Positions 47,101 through 55,526 of a stretch of 56,448 nucleotides of DNA are shown here, one piece after another. The notes under the pieces were generated by a model that had not been told where the DNA came from, searched no databases, and saw only the letters and a list, made by a program, of their open reading frames with translations. Positions within the stretch are counted from its first letter, which is position 1. The number at the start of each line of letters is the position of its first letter. The stretch lies in the NCBI RefSeq assembly GCF_002251245.1, contig NZ_NPJG01000085.1, positions 1 to 56,448 of the forward strand, in the 5' to 3' direction. The DNA is from Prevotella sp. P5-92 (GTDB lineage Bacteria; Bacteroidota; Bacteroidia; Bacteroidales; Bacteroidaceae). The translations under genes and the position numbers were made by a program.

Positions 47101-47444
47101 TTTTGGTGAATCTCTGTAATTCCACTTAGTGTAGCATTCACTATAAAATTTTCATTATTATTAGAATTGCAGAAAGCATTTTGATAGATAACTTTGACTG
47201 TACCATTCAAATTCACAGTGCCATTAAAGTTACGGAATGCAGCATCAGAAATTTCATAACAATCAAGATCATTGATTGTCAAATTGAGCCATCCATCGCC
47301 ACATCTCTCAAAAGCACTTTCTCCAATAGATGTTACATTATTAAAACTTACATCAGAAGTCAATTTTGGCAACCATAAAAAGCATACTGCCCTATGACTT
47401 AGACTAGAAAAAGTTGTCACTTTAGGAGGCAAAAGAAGTGACAA
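47055..47444 (-). pseudogene. fragment of a BspA-like leucine-rich repeat surface protein
   Basis: The frame opens at a TTG inside an inverted repeat and holds at most four LRR units of BspA type: VTSIGESAFERCGDGWLNLT, YEISDAAFRNFNGTVNLNGT, VIYQNAFCNSNN, then SGITEIHQNWLY. Such proteins are hundreds of residues long with a signal peptide and a C-terminal sorting domain. Both are missing, so this is a remnant. BspA-like proteins are surface adhesins in Bacteroidales and their genes often recombine. Confidence 0.75.
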
Positions 47445-47462
47445 CTATTTCTAGTCTAAGTC
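47396..47462. repeat. 27-bp inverted repeat (one mismatch) between two gene remnants
   Basis: Arms 47396-47422 and 47436-47462, 26 of 27 pairing, 13-nt loop. The arms begin GACTTAGACTAGAAA. It sits exactly between the start of the LRR remnant (minus) and the start of a C-terminal scrap (plus). Confidence 0.9.
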
Positions 47463-47600
47463 ACCAAGAGTCTTTCTGCCTTTATAGCCCGCTATCCCTC
47501 GCTGCATGCCATCCGCCTGTCGATGTCCGACTATCGTGAGCAGGACTTGATGACTAATGTGCCGCTATATGCCGCTAATATGGAGGATATTTGTTTATAG
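47460..47600 (+). pseudogene. C-terminal remnant of an unidentified protein
   Basis: Open frame from just after a TAA at 47457 to TAG at 47598, with no start codon before internal Met. It encodes KSLSAFIARYPSLHAIRLSM and then SDYREQDLMTNVPLYAANM. The composition is protein-like, and the end resembles the tail of an ATPase-type or restriction-type Bacteroidales protein. I cannot name the family. It begins at the edge of the 27-bp inverted repeat, as if cut there. Confidence 0.45.
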
Positions 47601-47647
47601 CGTGCTTAAACCGTTCTATGAGACCTACTTTAAGCACGCCATAAACA
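47592..47647. terminator. 19-bp inverted repeat after the remnant
   Basis: Arms 47592-47610 and 47629-47647 with one mismatch around an 18-nt loop, overlapping the stop of the plus-strand remnant. There is no U-tract, so it is a hairpin or repeat more than a standard terminator. Confidence 0.6.
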
Positions 47648-47709
47648 GAAAACAACACGTGTTTTATTAAGTTTTGGCACTTTAATTTTGTAATATCTTA
47701 GATTTGTAT

Positions 47710-47717
47710 TAACTTTG
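47710..47717 (+). promoter_or_regulatory. TAACTTTG -7 box of the DUF2461 gene
   Basis: Perfect TAnnTTTG box, leader about 95 nt, with a TTTTG near -33. Confidence 0.6.
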
Positions 47718-47741
47718 CAACCTAATTATATAAAAAACATA

Positions 47742-47800
47742 ATATTACTCCCTTTGGTATGAAGGACAATATTACAGAAGTTAAGGAGGTTGAGTAATAT
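47742..47800 (+). promoter_or_regulatory. leader with 9-bp stem enclosing a 12-codon ORF
   Basis: ATATTACTC at 47742-47750 pairs exactly with 47792-47800. Between them ATG 47759 to TAA 47797 encodes MKDNITEVKEVE. A strong AAGGAGG lies inside it, 26 nt before the DUF2461 start. It may be a leader peptide or regulatory hairpin. Confidence 0.35.
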
Positions 47801-47815
47801 AAGAATGAAAATAAA

Positions 47816-48496
47816 ATGAAAGAGATAATTGATTTCCTGCTCGACCTATCGCGCAATAATAATAAGGAGTGGTTTAATGCCAACAAGCGACGCTATCAGG
47901 AGGTATTGTCGCGTTGGAATGAGTTTTGCGGAGAACTTATTCAGGCAGTAGGACAATATGACCCAGACATTGCCCTACTCTCTGTAAAGGACTGCACCTA
48001 TCGCATCTATCGCGACACACGTTTCAGTGCCGACAAAAGTCCTTACAAGACTCATTTTGGAGTGTTCTTGTCAAAAGGCGGCAAGAAATCCATGCACGCC
48101 GGATATTACTTCCATGTGGGAACAGGAACAGGGAATGAATACCCTCATTGCCACATGATAGCATCGGGCAACTATTGCTTTGAGCCTCGCGTCGTAAAGA
48201 TGCTTCGCGAGGATATCAGCTTCGGTTGGGAGGAGTTCAAGGAGGATGTGCTTGATGTTGCTCACCCTTCGTTCAAGGTGGATATGGACGGAGCGCTGAA
48301 GCGAGTGCCAAAGGATTATCCCGCTGACGCCCCATACGCCGACTTCATGCGTCTTAAAAGTTATTCATTGGTTACATATCTCGACGACGATTTCATTCTC
48401 CAGCCCGACCTTGTAACTCGTGTGGCAGAACTGTTCAAAACCGTAAAGCCCTTCAACGACTATATCAACCGCGCTGTGGATTTCGAGAAGGATTGA
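47816..48496 (+). CDS. DUF2461 family protein (TIGR02453 type)
   Basis: 226 aa. The family motif near the start is FLLDLSRNNNKEWFNANKRR; the central RIYRDTRFSADKSPYKTHFG and AGYYFHVGTG follow. The end is RVAELFKTVKPFNDYINRAV. Length and motif order are those of the family, which is soluble and of unknown function. It lies directly upstream of the left direct repeat and the Wadjet operon, and is probably resident chromosome flanking the insertion. Confidence 0.9.
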   Translation: MKEIIDFLLDLSRNNNKEWFNANKRRYQEVLSRWNEFCGELIQAVGQYDPDIALLSVKDCTYRIYRDTRFSADKSPYKTHFGVFLSKGGKKSMHAGYYFHVGTGTGNEYPHCHMIASGNYCFEPRVVKMLREDISFGWEEFKEDVLDVAHPSFKVDMDGALKRVPKDYPADAPYADFMRLKSYSLVTYLDDDFILQPDLVTRVAELFKTVKPFNDYINRAVDFEKD

Positions 48497-48502
48497 CAAG
48501 GT

Positions 48503-48538
48503 ATGAAATACGGACGGATGGAATGATTAAATACATTG
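48503..48538 (+). repeat. left copy of the 36-bp direct repeat flanking the Wadjet block
   Basis: ATGAAATACGGACGGATGG starts the copy; 34 of 36 bases match 55467-55502. Here it has no gene context, whereas the right copy is the 3' end and downstream flank of the PPOX-like gene. The left copy is thus an orphan gene end. Confidence 0.85.
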
Positions 48539-48572
48539 AATCAGCATGATAAAAATGAATGACTAAGACATT

Positions 48573-49787
48573 ATGGACAATATCTCTCATTTCCGTTCGC
48601 TCGACGAACTGATACGTGCCTTGGACAGGGAGCGAAAGTTGCTGCATGCTCTCTTCCAGGACAGGAAGCGGCTGTCGTTCCGATACGACCTGGCACGTGA
48701 ATTGGCCAGTAAGAGGGACGAGAGCATTGAGTTTCTGCGCCGCTACGGCATCATACGTGAGAATGCCGACTTCGTGGAGTTGGAGGATGTCTATCTCTCC
48801 TTCTTTGAGGAAGTGCTGGAGGTGAACGAGGACATCAACGTGGCGAGCGTGAAGGAGAGCATCGACTCGCTGAACAATGCCATCGACTATTATCTCAGCG
48901 AGAACAACCCAAGCAGGAAATACGGCTACCTGCGCGACGTGAAGCGGATGCTCCGCAAGATAGCGTTGACAACGCTAAGGAATGTCATCGACCTGAAACG
49001 CAACATCGACAACACCTACAAGAACGAGCCTACCTTCGCCATCAAGAAAAAGAAACTCGTCCATTTAGATGAGAAGCGGCATGACATAGCTGTGCTGATA
49101 AACGAGTGTGAGCGGGTGATTGACGAAAAGCAGACCACGTTCTTCATAGTTGCCATGGACGTGCAGCTGAAGGAGATAGTGACCGACGTGAAGTTGCAGT
49201 TGCGCGAGGTGTATCACAATCTGCTGGAACTTGACCGCCAGATTATCAACTACTTGAATCTGATAGAATATCAGAACCGACTGTTCCAGAAAGTGCAGAA
49301 GCTGAAATATCTGCACGACCAAATGTTGTTGGACACAAATACCGACATCAGGGCAAAGCTCTCGGCGAGAAACCCCGTTTGGATGGAGCCTCGCCCACGT
49401 TATCCGCTAAAGGTCTCCTTGTCGATGCTGCGCAATACGGAAGAGGGACTGAAAATCGTCCAGGATATTGCCAAAGGAAAAGGCAACAGCCGCCTGAAGA
49501 AAGGCAACCTGGCAGAACCATTGACTGCTGAGGAACTTACCGAGCAGCGACAGATGCTCCAGATGGTTGATATAAGTGAGGTGAAGAATGCCTTCATGGC
49601 ATCAGGCGACCACCTCTTCCATTTCATTATGAACTATTCCAACTACAGAATTCCCATGGACGATGAAGCCAAGTTGGTGCTGTTCTGTCAGATTGCCACA
49701 CAATATCTCGACGAAATGCAAATTTCGGCAGAATATCGCCAATTCGGCAATATGGAATATCCAATGATTTTTTCTAAACAAAGTTGA
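48573..49787 (+). CDS. jetA: Wadjet/Mks system kleisin-like subunit JetA
   Basis: 404 aa, mostly helical. It starts with a winged-helix-like region (FRYDLARELASKRDESIEFL, RRYGIIRENADFVELEDVYL). A long helical middle follows (NINTYKNEP-type linkers, IVTDVKLQLREVYHNLLELD) and an ordered C-terminal region (PRPRYPLKVSLSMLR, then IPMDDEAKLVLFCQIATQYL). The shape is that of the MukF/MksF kleisin-like JetA. The call rests mainly on position: it is first in an operon with a DUF4194-like protein, an SMC ATPase and a toprim nuclease. Its stop codon is the first element of a repeat palindrome before jetB. Type within Wadjet is not decided. Confidence 0.82.
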   Translation: MDNISHFRSLDELIRALDRERKLLHALFQDRKRLSFRYDLARELASKRDESIEFLRRYGIIRENADFVELEDVYLSFFEEVLEVNEDINVASVKESIDSLNNAIDYYLSENNPSRKYGYLRDVKRMLRKIALTTLRNVIDLKRNIDNTYKNEPTFAIKKKKLVHLDEKRHDIAVLINECERVIDEKQTTFFIVAMDVQLKEIVTDVKLQLREVYHNLLELDRQIINYLNLIEYQNRLFQKVQKLKYLHDQMLLDTNTDIRAKLSARNPVWMEPRPRYPLKVSLSMLRNTEEGLKIVQDIAKGKGNSRLKKGNLAEPLTAEELTEQRQMLQMVDISEVKNAFMASGDHLFHFIMNYSNYRIPMDDEAKLVLFCQIATQYLDEMQISAEYRQFGNMEYPMIFSKQS

Positions 49788-49855
49788 CAAGTAAACAAGT
49801 TGACAAGTAAACAAGTTATATGCGATGACGGTAACAACTCGTCAACTTGTCAACT
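49784..49855. repeat. tandem 16-bp repeats and palindrome between jetA and jetB
   Basis: GTTGACAAGTAAACAA occurs twice in tandem (49784-49799, 49800-49815). Its partner AACTCGTCAACTTGTCAAC at 49837-49855 can fold back on it. The same unit is found after mscL at 21893-21952. Being inside the operon it could set the ratio of JetA to the later subunits. Confidence 0.8.
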
Positions 49856-49868
49856 AAAAATAATAATT

Positions 49869-50408
49869 ATGCGTTATACGAAAGAAATATTCGACATACT
49901 GAGCAAGGGCGGATTCATCTCCCAGAACTCCATATCACAGCAGCGGTCGCACCTCTACGATGCGATAGAGGATGACTTTGAAAGTTATCAGGAGTACTAC
50001 CGTGGCATAGGCTTCCTGCTCGAAGGCGGCAACGGCTACTATTATTTCTCGCGCACAGAAAACAAGGTTGACCTTGCCGACAAGGTGCAGCGTCTTGCCC
50101 TATGGATTGACCGTGTGGATTTCCTCAAGACTTTCAACAATACCTTTGCTTCGGGATTCTCCTTCCAGAAGTCAAACATCTTAGAGCAATTCTCCAGCGA
50201 CATCGAGCTGAAGGAAAAGGCACGCAACCTCTATCCCGAAGTGAAAACCAACGAAGAGAAGATGGAGAAACTCATCGCCGACCTGGAGCGGCAAGGCTTT
50301 GTGGAGTTGGAGAATGAGCTTGACGGCACCTACAAGGTGACTGCCGCATTCCACTATATCGAAGAATTGATAGATTGTCTCACCATCATTGAAACAGAAG
50401 AAGCATGA
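49869..50408 (+). CDS. jetB: Wadjet/Mks MukE-like subunit JetB (DUF4194 type)
   Basis: 179 aa from ATG 49869; an earlier in-frame start would read through the palindrome and is rejected. Two winged-helix units are visible: YTKEIFDILSKGGFISQNSI ... GIGFLLEGGNGYYYFSR, and KMEKLIADLERQGFVELENE ... YKVTAAFHYIEELID. This is the layout of the MukE/MksE-like JetB. It bridges kleisin and SMC heads. Its stop overlaps jetC by four bases (ATGA), so translation is coupled. Confidence 0.85.
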   Translation: MRYTKEIFDILSKGGFISQNSISQQRSHLYDAIEDDFESYQEYYRGIGFLLEGGNGYYYFSRTENKVDLADKVQRLALWIDRVDFLKTFNNTFASGFSFQKSNILEQFSSDIELKEKARNLYPEVKTNEEKMEKLIADLERQGFVELENELDGTYKVTAAFHYIEELIDCLTIIETEEA

Positions 50409-53400
50409 GAGCATTACGGAAAATCATTTTCATCAACAGTGCCAACATACGTTATGCCGAGGTGAAGTTGGACGGCAATGTGCATTTCATCGGCACGCAG
50501 GGAGTGGGCAAGAGTACACTTCTCCGCGCAATCCTGTTCTTTTATAATGCCGACAAGCTACATCTTGGCATCCCCAAGGAGATGAAATCGTTCGACGAGT
50601 TCTATCTTCCTCATGCCAATTCCTATATGGTCTATGAGGTGGAGCATGAGCATGGCCCCTTCTCCATCCTTGTATTCCGTTCGTCAGGCCGGGCATGCTA
50701 CAGGTTTGTGGATGCTGCCTATCAGAAAGAGTGGATAGTGGATGAACATGGCGAGGTGACGGCAGAGAGCAAGGTGATACGTGAGCGGTTGAACGGAGTG
50801 TTTATGAGCAAGATAATCGACCGCTACGAGCAGTATCGCGATATCATCTACGGCAACCGTCAGGCTGTGGGCAAGGAGTTCGTGCGCTTCCAACTGATGG
50901 AGAGCAACCGCTATCAGAATATTCCGCGCAGCATTCAGAACGTGTTCCTCAACTCACGCCTCGACGCCAATTTCATCAAGGACATTATCATCCGCTCGAT
51001 GAGTGAGGAGGAGGCTAATATTGACTTGGGATATTTCCGACGTCAGGTGGCTGACTTTGAACAGGAATACCGCGACATCTCCTGCTGGTACAAGCAGAAC
51101 CAAAAGGGAGAATCGGTGGTAAGGAAACAGGCTGAGGCTGTGGTAAAGGCGTACCATGAGTTGCTCTATATAAAACAGCAAATCACAGACTTATGCGGCG
51201 AACTGAAATATGCCGAGCGCATATCACGCGAGCGGCTTCCCCTTATCGAGGCAAAGATTGCCGAGCTTATGCAGGAGCAGGAGAAGCAAAAACGACTGCT
51301 CGAGGAACTGCAGCAGAAGCATGATGCGGAGAAATCGAGCCTCAACCAGGAACAAGGTGTCGTAAACGAAAAACTGAAACGACTGAAGGAACGTCGTGAC
51401 TTCTATGCCAAGGAGCAGATAGGGGAAGTAATCAAACGATACGACAAGGAGCAAGGCGTGAAAGCGGAACTGGACACACTCAAGGAGAGACTCGCCGAAC
51501 TTACCGCACGCTTCAACGATATCACGACAAAGTACAAGGCACTTTGTCAGAACGTCACCAACCAATTGGAGACATTCCGACACGCACAGCAGGAACGCAT
51601 TCTCTTCGAAGGTCAAGACAAACAGAAGACGGACGAGCGTCTTCTCAACGAATACAACACGGCACGCACTGAGATAGAATTCTCATTCAAAGAGAAGATT
51701 GCCACCGCGTCGGCTTCGATGGAAAGCATACGCTCTGAGCAGAACGATTGTGAAAAGGAACTCTTGAAACTAAAGTATCTCAATCCATTTAAAGAAGAGA
51801 AGGATGCCCTGAACAGTCAGCTTAACGAACTGAGTCTTAAGGATAAGGAACTGCAAGGCACAATAGCTGCCAAGACAGCGGAGATTAACCGACTTCAGGC
51901 AGAATATGACAAGCAGGAGGTGGAGACTCTTGCCAAACATCAACGCCAGATGGATGAAAAGCAGGCGCAAATGGATTCACTCAAAGAGCAGATTGCCGAG
52001 ATTGACAAGATGCTCGACCGCACGAAAGGCTCTCTGTATGAATGGCTCGAAGAAAACAAAAAGGACTGGGAGAAGAACATCGGAAAGGTGATCAATGAGG
52101 AAAAGGTGCTCTATCAGACAGGTCTGCATCCACAGAAAGCTGAGGGTACGTCATTGTATGGAGTGAGACTGGACCTTGCCGACCTTCCGCTTAACGTAAG
52201 GAAGCCCAAGCAACTGCAAGAAGAGAAGACGGCACTGGAAAACAAAGGGAATGGTGTCAAGGCTGAGCTGAATAGACTGCAGGAGAAAAGGGAGAAAGCC
52301 ATCGGGGACTTGAAACATCAGTTTAGTCCGAAAGTGAAGGAACTCAGACAGAAGAAGTCGATTGCCGAGGCTGAGCTGAACATGATTCCACAGCAACGAA
52401 AAGCCATACGAGTAAAGATAGATGACTTTGAAGCCAAGGGCAAGACTCTCATTGAACAGCGACAGCAGGAACTGAACACCCGTCAGCTGGAGTTGGCTCA
52501 CAGCATGACAGAGGCACAAGCGCATCTTGAAAAAATGAATGCCGACAAACAAAAGCAAATCACCGCGGCACAAAAGAAATATGACGAGGCAAAGAGGAAT
52601 AACGAAAAGGGCCATACGGAACGAGTGGAAGATATTCGGGCTGAAACCAAGCTCCGCGAGAAAGAAGCCGAGGCAGAACTGATGAAACTAAGGCAGATGG
52701 AGGTGGAGGAACTGAAAGGACGTGGCGCAGACACGGCTTTAGTGGAAGACTGCAAGACAAAGATACTGTCCTCGGAGAATGAACTGAGGTATATCGAGCA
52801 GCATCGCAAGTTAGTGTATGACTACCGTCATGACAAGGAGGAACTCTTCGACCAGGAAGAGAACCTCAAGACCCTAAAGAGGATGCTTGCCGACAAACTC
52901 TCGCAACTGAACGGGAAATACGCACTGCGCAAGCAGAAGCACGACGGTCAGTTGACCGCCATCGCCAGAGAACTGAGCGGACGAAGGGACGAGAAGCTGC
53001 GACTGGAAGAGGAACTGACAAAGGCAGAGCGTTTCGCCCACGACGAGAATATCTGTCCGCCAATGCTAACTGATGCAAGGGAGAAGCAGACTCTGCGCAC
53101 TCCCGGACAGGCCGTTGACGAACTCACAAGCATTATCGTGTCAAGACAGAAATGCCAAAACCTGTTTAAGCAGGGAGTCAATGTGTTCAAAGCCAATTTC
53201 TCGGCGAAGAACACCTTCAACTTCCGCACCGAACTGACCCTCGACGAGGATTACCTTGACTTCGCCAACAACCTCGACGACTTCCTCATCAACAACAAAC
53301 TTGAGGAATACCGCCGCAGGACCAGCGAACGCTATGTGGACATACTCGCCCGTGTGTCGAAAGAGATGGGCGAACTGACACGCCACGAGTCGGACGTTGA

Positions 53401-54052
53401 CAAGATTATCCATGACATCAATAATGATTTCAAGGAGCGTAACTTCGTGGGGGTCATAAAGCTGATAGCACTCCAGTCGGTGCCGTCAGCCGACAAGATG
53501 GTGCAACTGATGAAGCGCATCAAGGAGTTCAACGACGACAACCAGTTTGCTATGGGCGAGATGAACCTCTTCTCCACCGCTAATCGTGAGGAGGTGAACC
53601 AGAAGGCGGTAGTTCATCTGCTCGACTTCATGAAGTCGCTCTCCGACAATCCCCAACGCCAATTCCTTTCGCTCTCCGACCTCTTCCAGCTTCAGTTTCG
53701 CATCATAGAGAACGACAACGATACGGGCTGGGCAGACAAACTCTCGCATGTGGGCAGCGAGGGGACGGACACACTCGTAAAGGCGATGATCAACATCATG
53801 CTCATCAACGTGTTCAAGGCGAAGGTGAGCCGCAAGTTCGGCGACTTCCTCATCCATTGCATGATGGACGAGATAGGTAAGCTGCATCCGCAGAACGTGA
53901 AAGGCATACTCGACTTTGCCAACGCACGCAACATCCTGCTCATCAACTCATCGCCCACCACATACAATGTGACCGACTACCGCTATACCTATCTTCTGCA
54001 GAAGGACGGCAAGTCGAAGACCATCATTCATCCACTCATCTCACAACTATGA
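50405..54052 (+). CDS. jetC: Wadjet/Mks SMC-like ATPase JetC
   Basis: 1215 aa. The N-terminal head has the P-loop GTQGVGKSTLL at 30-40. Very long coiled coils follow (about 230-560 and 590-900), with a hinge-like part between. The C-terminal head has the ABC signature SHVGSEGTDTLVKAM (about 1114-1128) and Walker B FLIHCMMDEIGKLHP (D1155, E1156). This is a complete MukB/MksB-type SMC. In Wadjet it extrudes DNA loops and senses small circular DNA so that JetD can cut it. It overlaps jetB and jetD by four bases each. Confidence 0.95.
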   Translation: MRALRKIIFINSANIRYAEVKLDGNVHFIGTQGVGKSTLLRAILFFYNADKLHLGIPKEMKSFDEFYLPHANSYMVYEVEHEHGPFSILVFRSSGRACYRFVDAAYQKEWIVDEHGEVTAESKVIRERLNGVFMSKIIDRYEQYRDIIYGNRQAVGKEFVRFQLMESNRYQNIPRSIQNVFLNSRLDANFIKDIIIRSMSEEEANIDLGYFRRQVADFEQEYRDISCWYKQNQKGESVVRKQAEAVVKAYHELLYIKQQITDLCGELKYAERISRERLPLIEAKIAELMQEQEKQKRLLEELQQKHDAEKSSLNQEQGVVNEKLKRLKERRDFYAKEQIGEVIKRYDKEQGVKAELDTLKERLAELTARFNDITTKYKALCQNVTNQLETFRHAQQERILFEGQDKQKTDERLLNEYNTARTEIEFSFKEKIATASASMESIRSEQNDCEKELLKLKYLNPFKEEKDALNSQLNELSLKDKELQGTIAAKTAEINRLQAEYDKQEVETLAKHQRQMDEKQAQMDSLKEQIAEIDKMLDRTKGSLYEWLEENKKDWEKNIGKVINEEKVLYQTGLHPQKAEGTSLYGVRLDLADLPLNVRKPKQLQEEKTALENKGNGVKAELNRLQEKREKAIGDLKHQFSPKVKELRQKKSIAEAELNMIPQQRKAIRVKIDDFEAKGKTLIEQRQQELNTRQLELAHSMTEAQAHLEKMNADKQKQITAAQKKYDEAKRNNEKGHTERVEDIRAETKLREKEAEAELMKLRQMEVEELKGRGADTALVEDCKTKILSSENELRYIEQHRKLVYDYRHDKEELFDQEENLKTLKRMLADKLSQLNGKYALRKQKHDGQLTAIARELSGRRDEKLRLEEELTKAERFAHDENICPPMLTDAREKQTLRTPGQAVDELTSIIVSRQKCQNLFKQGVNVFKANFSAKNTFNFRTELTLDEDYLDFANNLDDFLINNKLEEYRRRTSERYVDILARVSKEMGELTRHESDVDKIIHDINNDFKERNFVGVIKLIALQSVPSADKMVQLMKRIKEFNDDNQFAMGEMNLFSTANREEVNQKAVVHLLDFMKSLSDNPQRQFLSLSDLFQLQFRIIENDNDTGWADKLSHVGSEGTDTLVKAMINIMLINVFKAKVSRKFGDFLIHCMMDEIGKLHPQNVKGILDFANARNILLINSSPTTYNVTDYRYTYLLQKDGKSKTIIHPLISQL

Positions 54053-54942
54053 AGATAACCACTGCACTCATCGACAAACTCATCCGCTTGCGCAATGGAG
54101 AGTCGCTGCCAGCCAGCCAACTGCGAGGAGAATGGGTTGACGAGATGCTAAGCGAAGGCATCCTTGTAAGCACCTCGTATGGCAGTCGCAGAACACTCCG
54201 TGCCCCCCTACCCCACCCTTTCTGTCAAGCCTTGTCTGCTATGGACGAGAGGCTGGCTGACTTGAGTCAGATGAGGGAGATGCTATTATCAGAGGAGGCA
54301 TTACGTGCCAAACAAGCCGCAACAACTGGCAACTCCAAACTGCTGACCGTACGCTCCTGTCCAGGCTTTCCCGTCAACTCCTACGAGCCGATTGTATGCA
54401 GTCTGCATGGTCAGAAGTTCGTGGTTAGTCCAGAGGAAGGAAGTTTCCTGTTTGTGACTGATTGGCAGGAGTTCAGCATTCCGGAGGATGTTGTGGTTGT
54501 AGGCATAGAGAACATGGAGAACTTCCGCTTTATCCGCCAGCAACGCACATTGTTTGAACAATTCATTGGAAGCACGCAACTGCTCTTTGTCTCACGCTAT
54601 CCGCAATCCACCGACCTCGTCTCGTGGTTGCAACACATTCCCAACCGATATGTACATTTCGGCGACTTCGACCTTGCCGGCATCCATATCTTCCTTACCG
54701 AGTTTCATATACACTTAGGCGAACGCTCCTTGTTCCTTATTCCCGAAGACATTGAGGCAAGGCTGTCCCGCGGTTCAAGAGAACGGTACGACAGTCAGTA
54801 CTGTCATTTCCGTCATCTGCATTGCGACAATCCTTCCCTGCAACACCTGATAGACCTTATTAATAAATATCACAGGTGTTACGACCAGGAAGGATATATC
54901 ACATACTTAAGTTTCGCATGTGCTCAACTTTTTGGAAGTTAA
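54049..54942 (+). CDS. jetD: Wadjet/Mks toprim nuclease JetD
   Basis: 297 aa, on the short side for JetD. An N-terminal winged-helix region (residues 1-60) binds DNA. The C-terminal toprim fold has the metal-binding glutamate in VVVVGIENMENFR (E154) and the acidic pair in HFGDFDLAGIHIF (D206, D208), the DUF2220/JetD pattern related to topoisomerase VI and Spo11. It is predicted to cut circular plasmid DNA captured by the SMC complex. All three acids are present, so it should be active. It is last in the operon; the PPOX-like gene starts 32 nt on. Confidence 0.93.
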   Translation: MKITTALIDKLIRLRNGESLPASQLRGEWVDEMLSEGILVSTSYGSRRTLRAPLPHPFCQALSAMDERLADLSQMREMLLSEEALRAKQAATTGNSKLLTVRSCPGFPVNSYEPIVCSLHGQKFVVSPEEGSFLFVTDWQEFSIPEDVVVVGIENMENFRFIRQQRTLFEQFIGSTQLLFVSRYPQSTDLVSWLQHIPNRYVHFGDFDLAGIHIFLTEFHIHLGERSLFLIPEDIEARLSRGSRERYDSQYCHFRHLHCDNPSLQHLIDLINKYHRCYDQEGYITYLSFACAQLFGS

Positions 54943-54974
54943 GGAGTTTTGTTCACTTTATACAAGTACTAATT

Positions 54975-55490
54975 ATGAGAAAGAAAAGCAGAGAAATGGA
55001 TGCCTCCTGGGCACTTGAAGTGATGGACAAGGCACCATATATGACAGTGAGTATGACAGATGCCGACGGGATGCCTTATTCCGTTCCCTTGTCTTTGGCT
55101 CGCACCGACGAGAATACGTTTTATTTCCATTGCGCCATCGAGGGAAAGAAGTTGGACATACTGCGGACAAATCCGCATGTATGCCTGAATGCTGTAAGCA
55201 AATGCAAGCCCACGGTAGGCCCGAAGGACGGCAGTTTTACATTGGAATTCAAGTCGGCCATAGCATTTGGCAAGGCTGAGATGGTTACGGATGATGAGGA
55301 GAAACGTGAGGCTCTTCGCGCCATTTGCCAACGTTTTCTACCCAATCACATGGATGCTTTTGACGCCGCCGTGGAACGTAGCATGTCGCGCACAGCTGTT
55401 GTACGCATCACACTTACTGAACCTCCTGTTGGCAAGCGCAAGCAGTATGATGCCAACGGCGATGAAATGAAATACGGACGGATGGTATAA
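54975..55490 (+). CDS. pyridoxamine 5'-phosphate oxidase-like / NimA-type flavoprotein
   Basis: 171 aa from ATG 54975; the longer frame overlaps jetD and lacks family sequence. It is a split-barrel FMN-binding protein: MDKAPYMTVSMTDADGMPYS, VPLSLARTDENTFYFHCAIE, GKKLDILRTNPHVCLNAVSK and YKSAIAFGKAEM-type motifs. Relatives include NimA nitroimidazole reductases and other small flavoprotein reductases; the substrate is unknown. Its last codons form the right copy of a direct repeat that brackets the Wadjet block, so gene and system may have travelled together. Confidence 0.88.
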   Translation: MRKKSREMDASWALEVMDKAPYMTVSMTDADGMPYSVPLSLARTDENTFYFHCAIEGKKLDILRTNPHVCLNAVSKCKPTVGPKDGSFTLEFKSAIAFGKAEMVTDDEEKREALRAICQRFLPNHMDAFDAAVERSMSRTAVVRITLTEPPVGKRKQYDANGDEMKYGRMV

Positions 55491-55502
55491 TTAAATACAT
55501 TG
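55467..55502 (+). repeat. right copy of the 36-bp direct repeat
   Basis: Covers the last eight codons of the PPOX-like gene and 12 bp beyond. It differs from the left copy at two bases, one of which makes the TAA stop. Confidence 0.85.
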
Positions 55503-55526
55503 GTTGCCACTATCTACGATTAAATA

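Noticed and set aside
48573..54942. Housekeeping MukBEF condensin instead of Wadjet
   Set aside because: A toprim nuclease with the JetD residues is translationally coupled to the SMC gene, which defines the defence-type Mks/Wadjet set.
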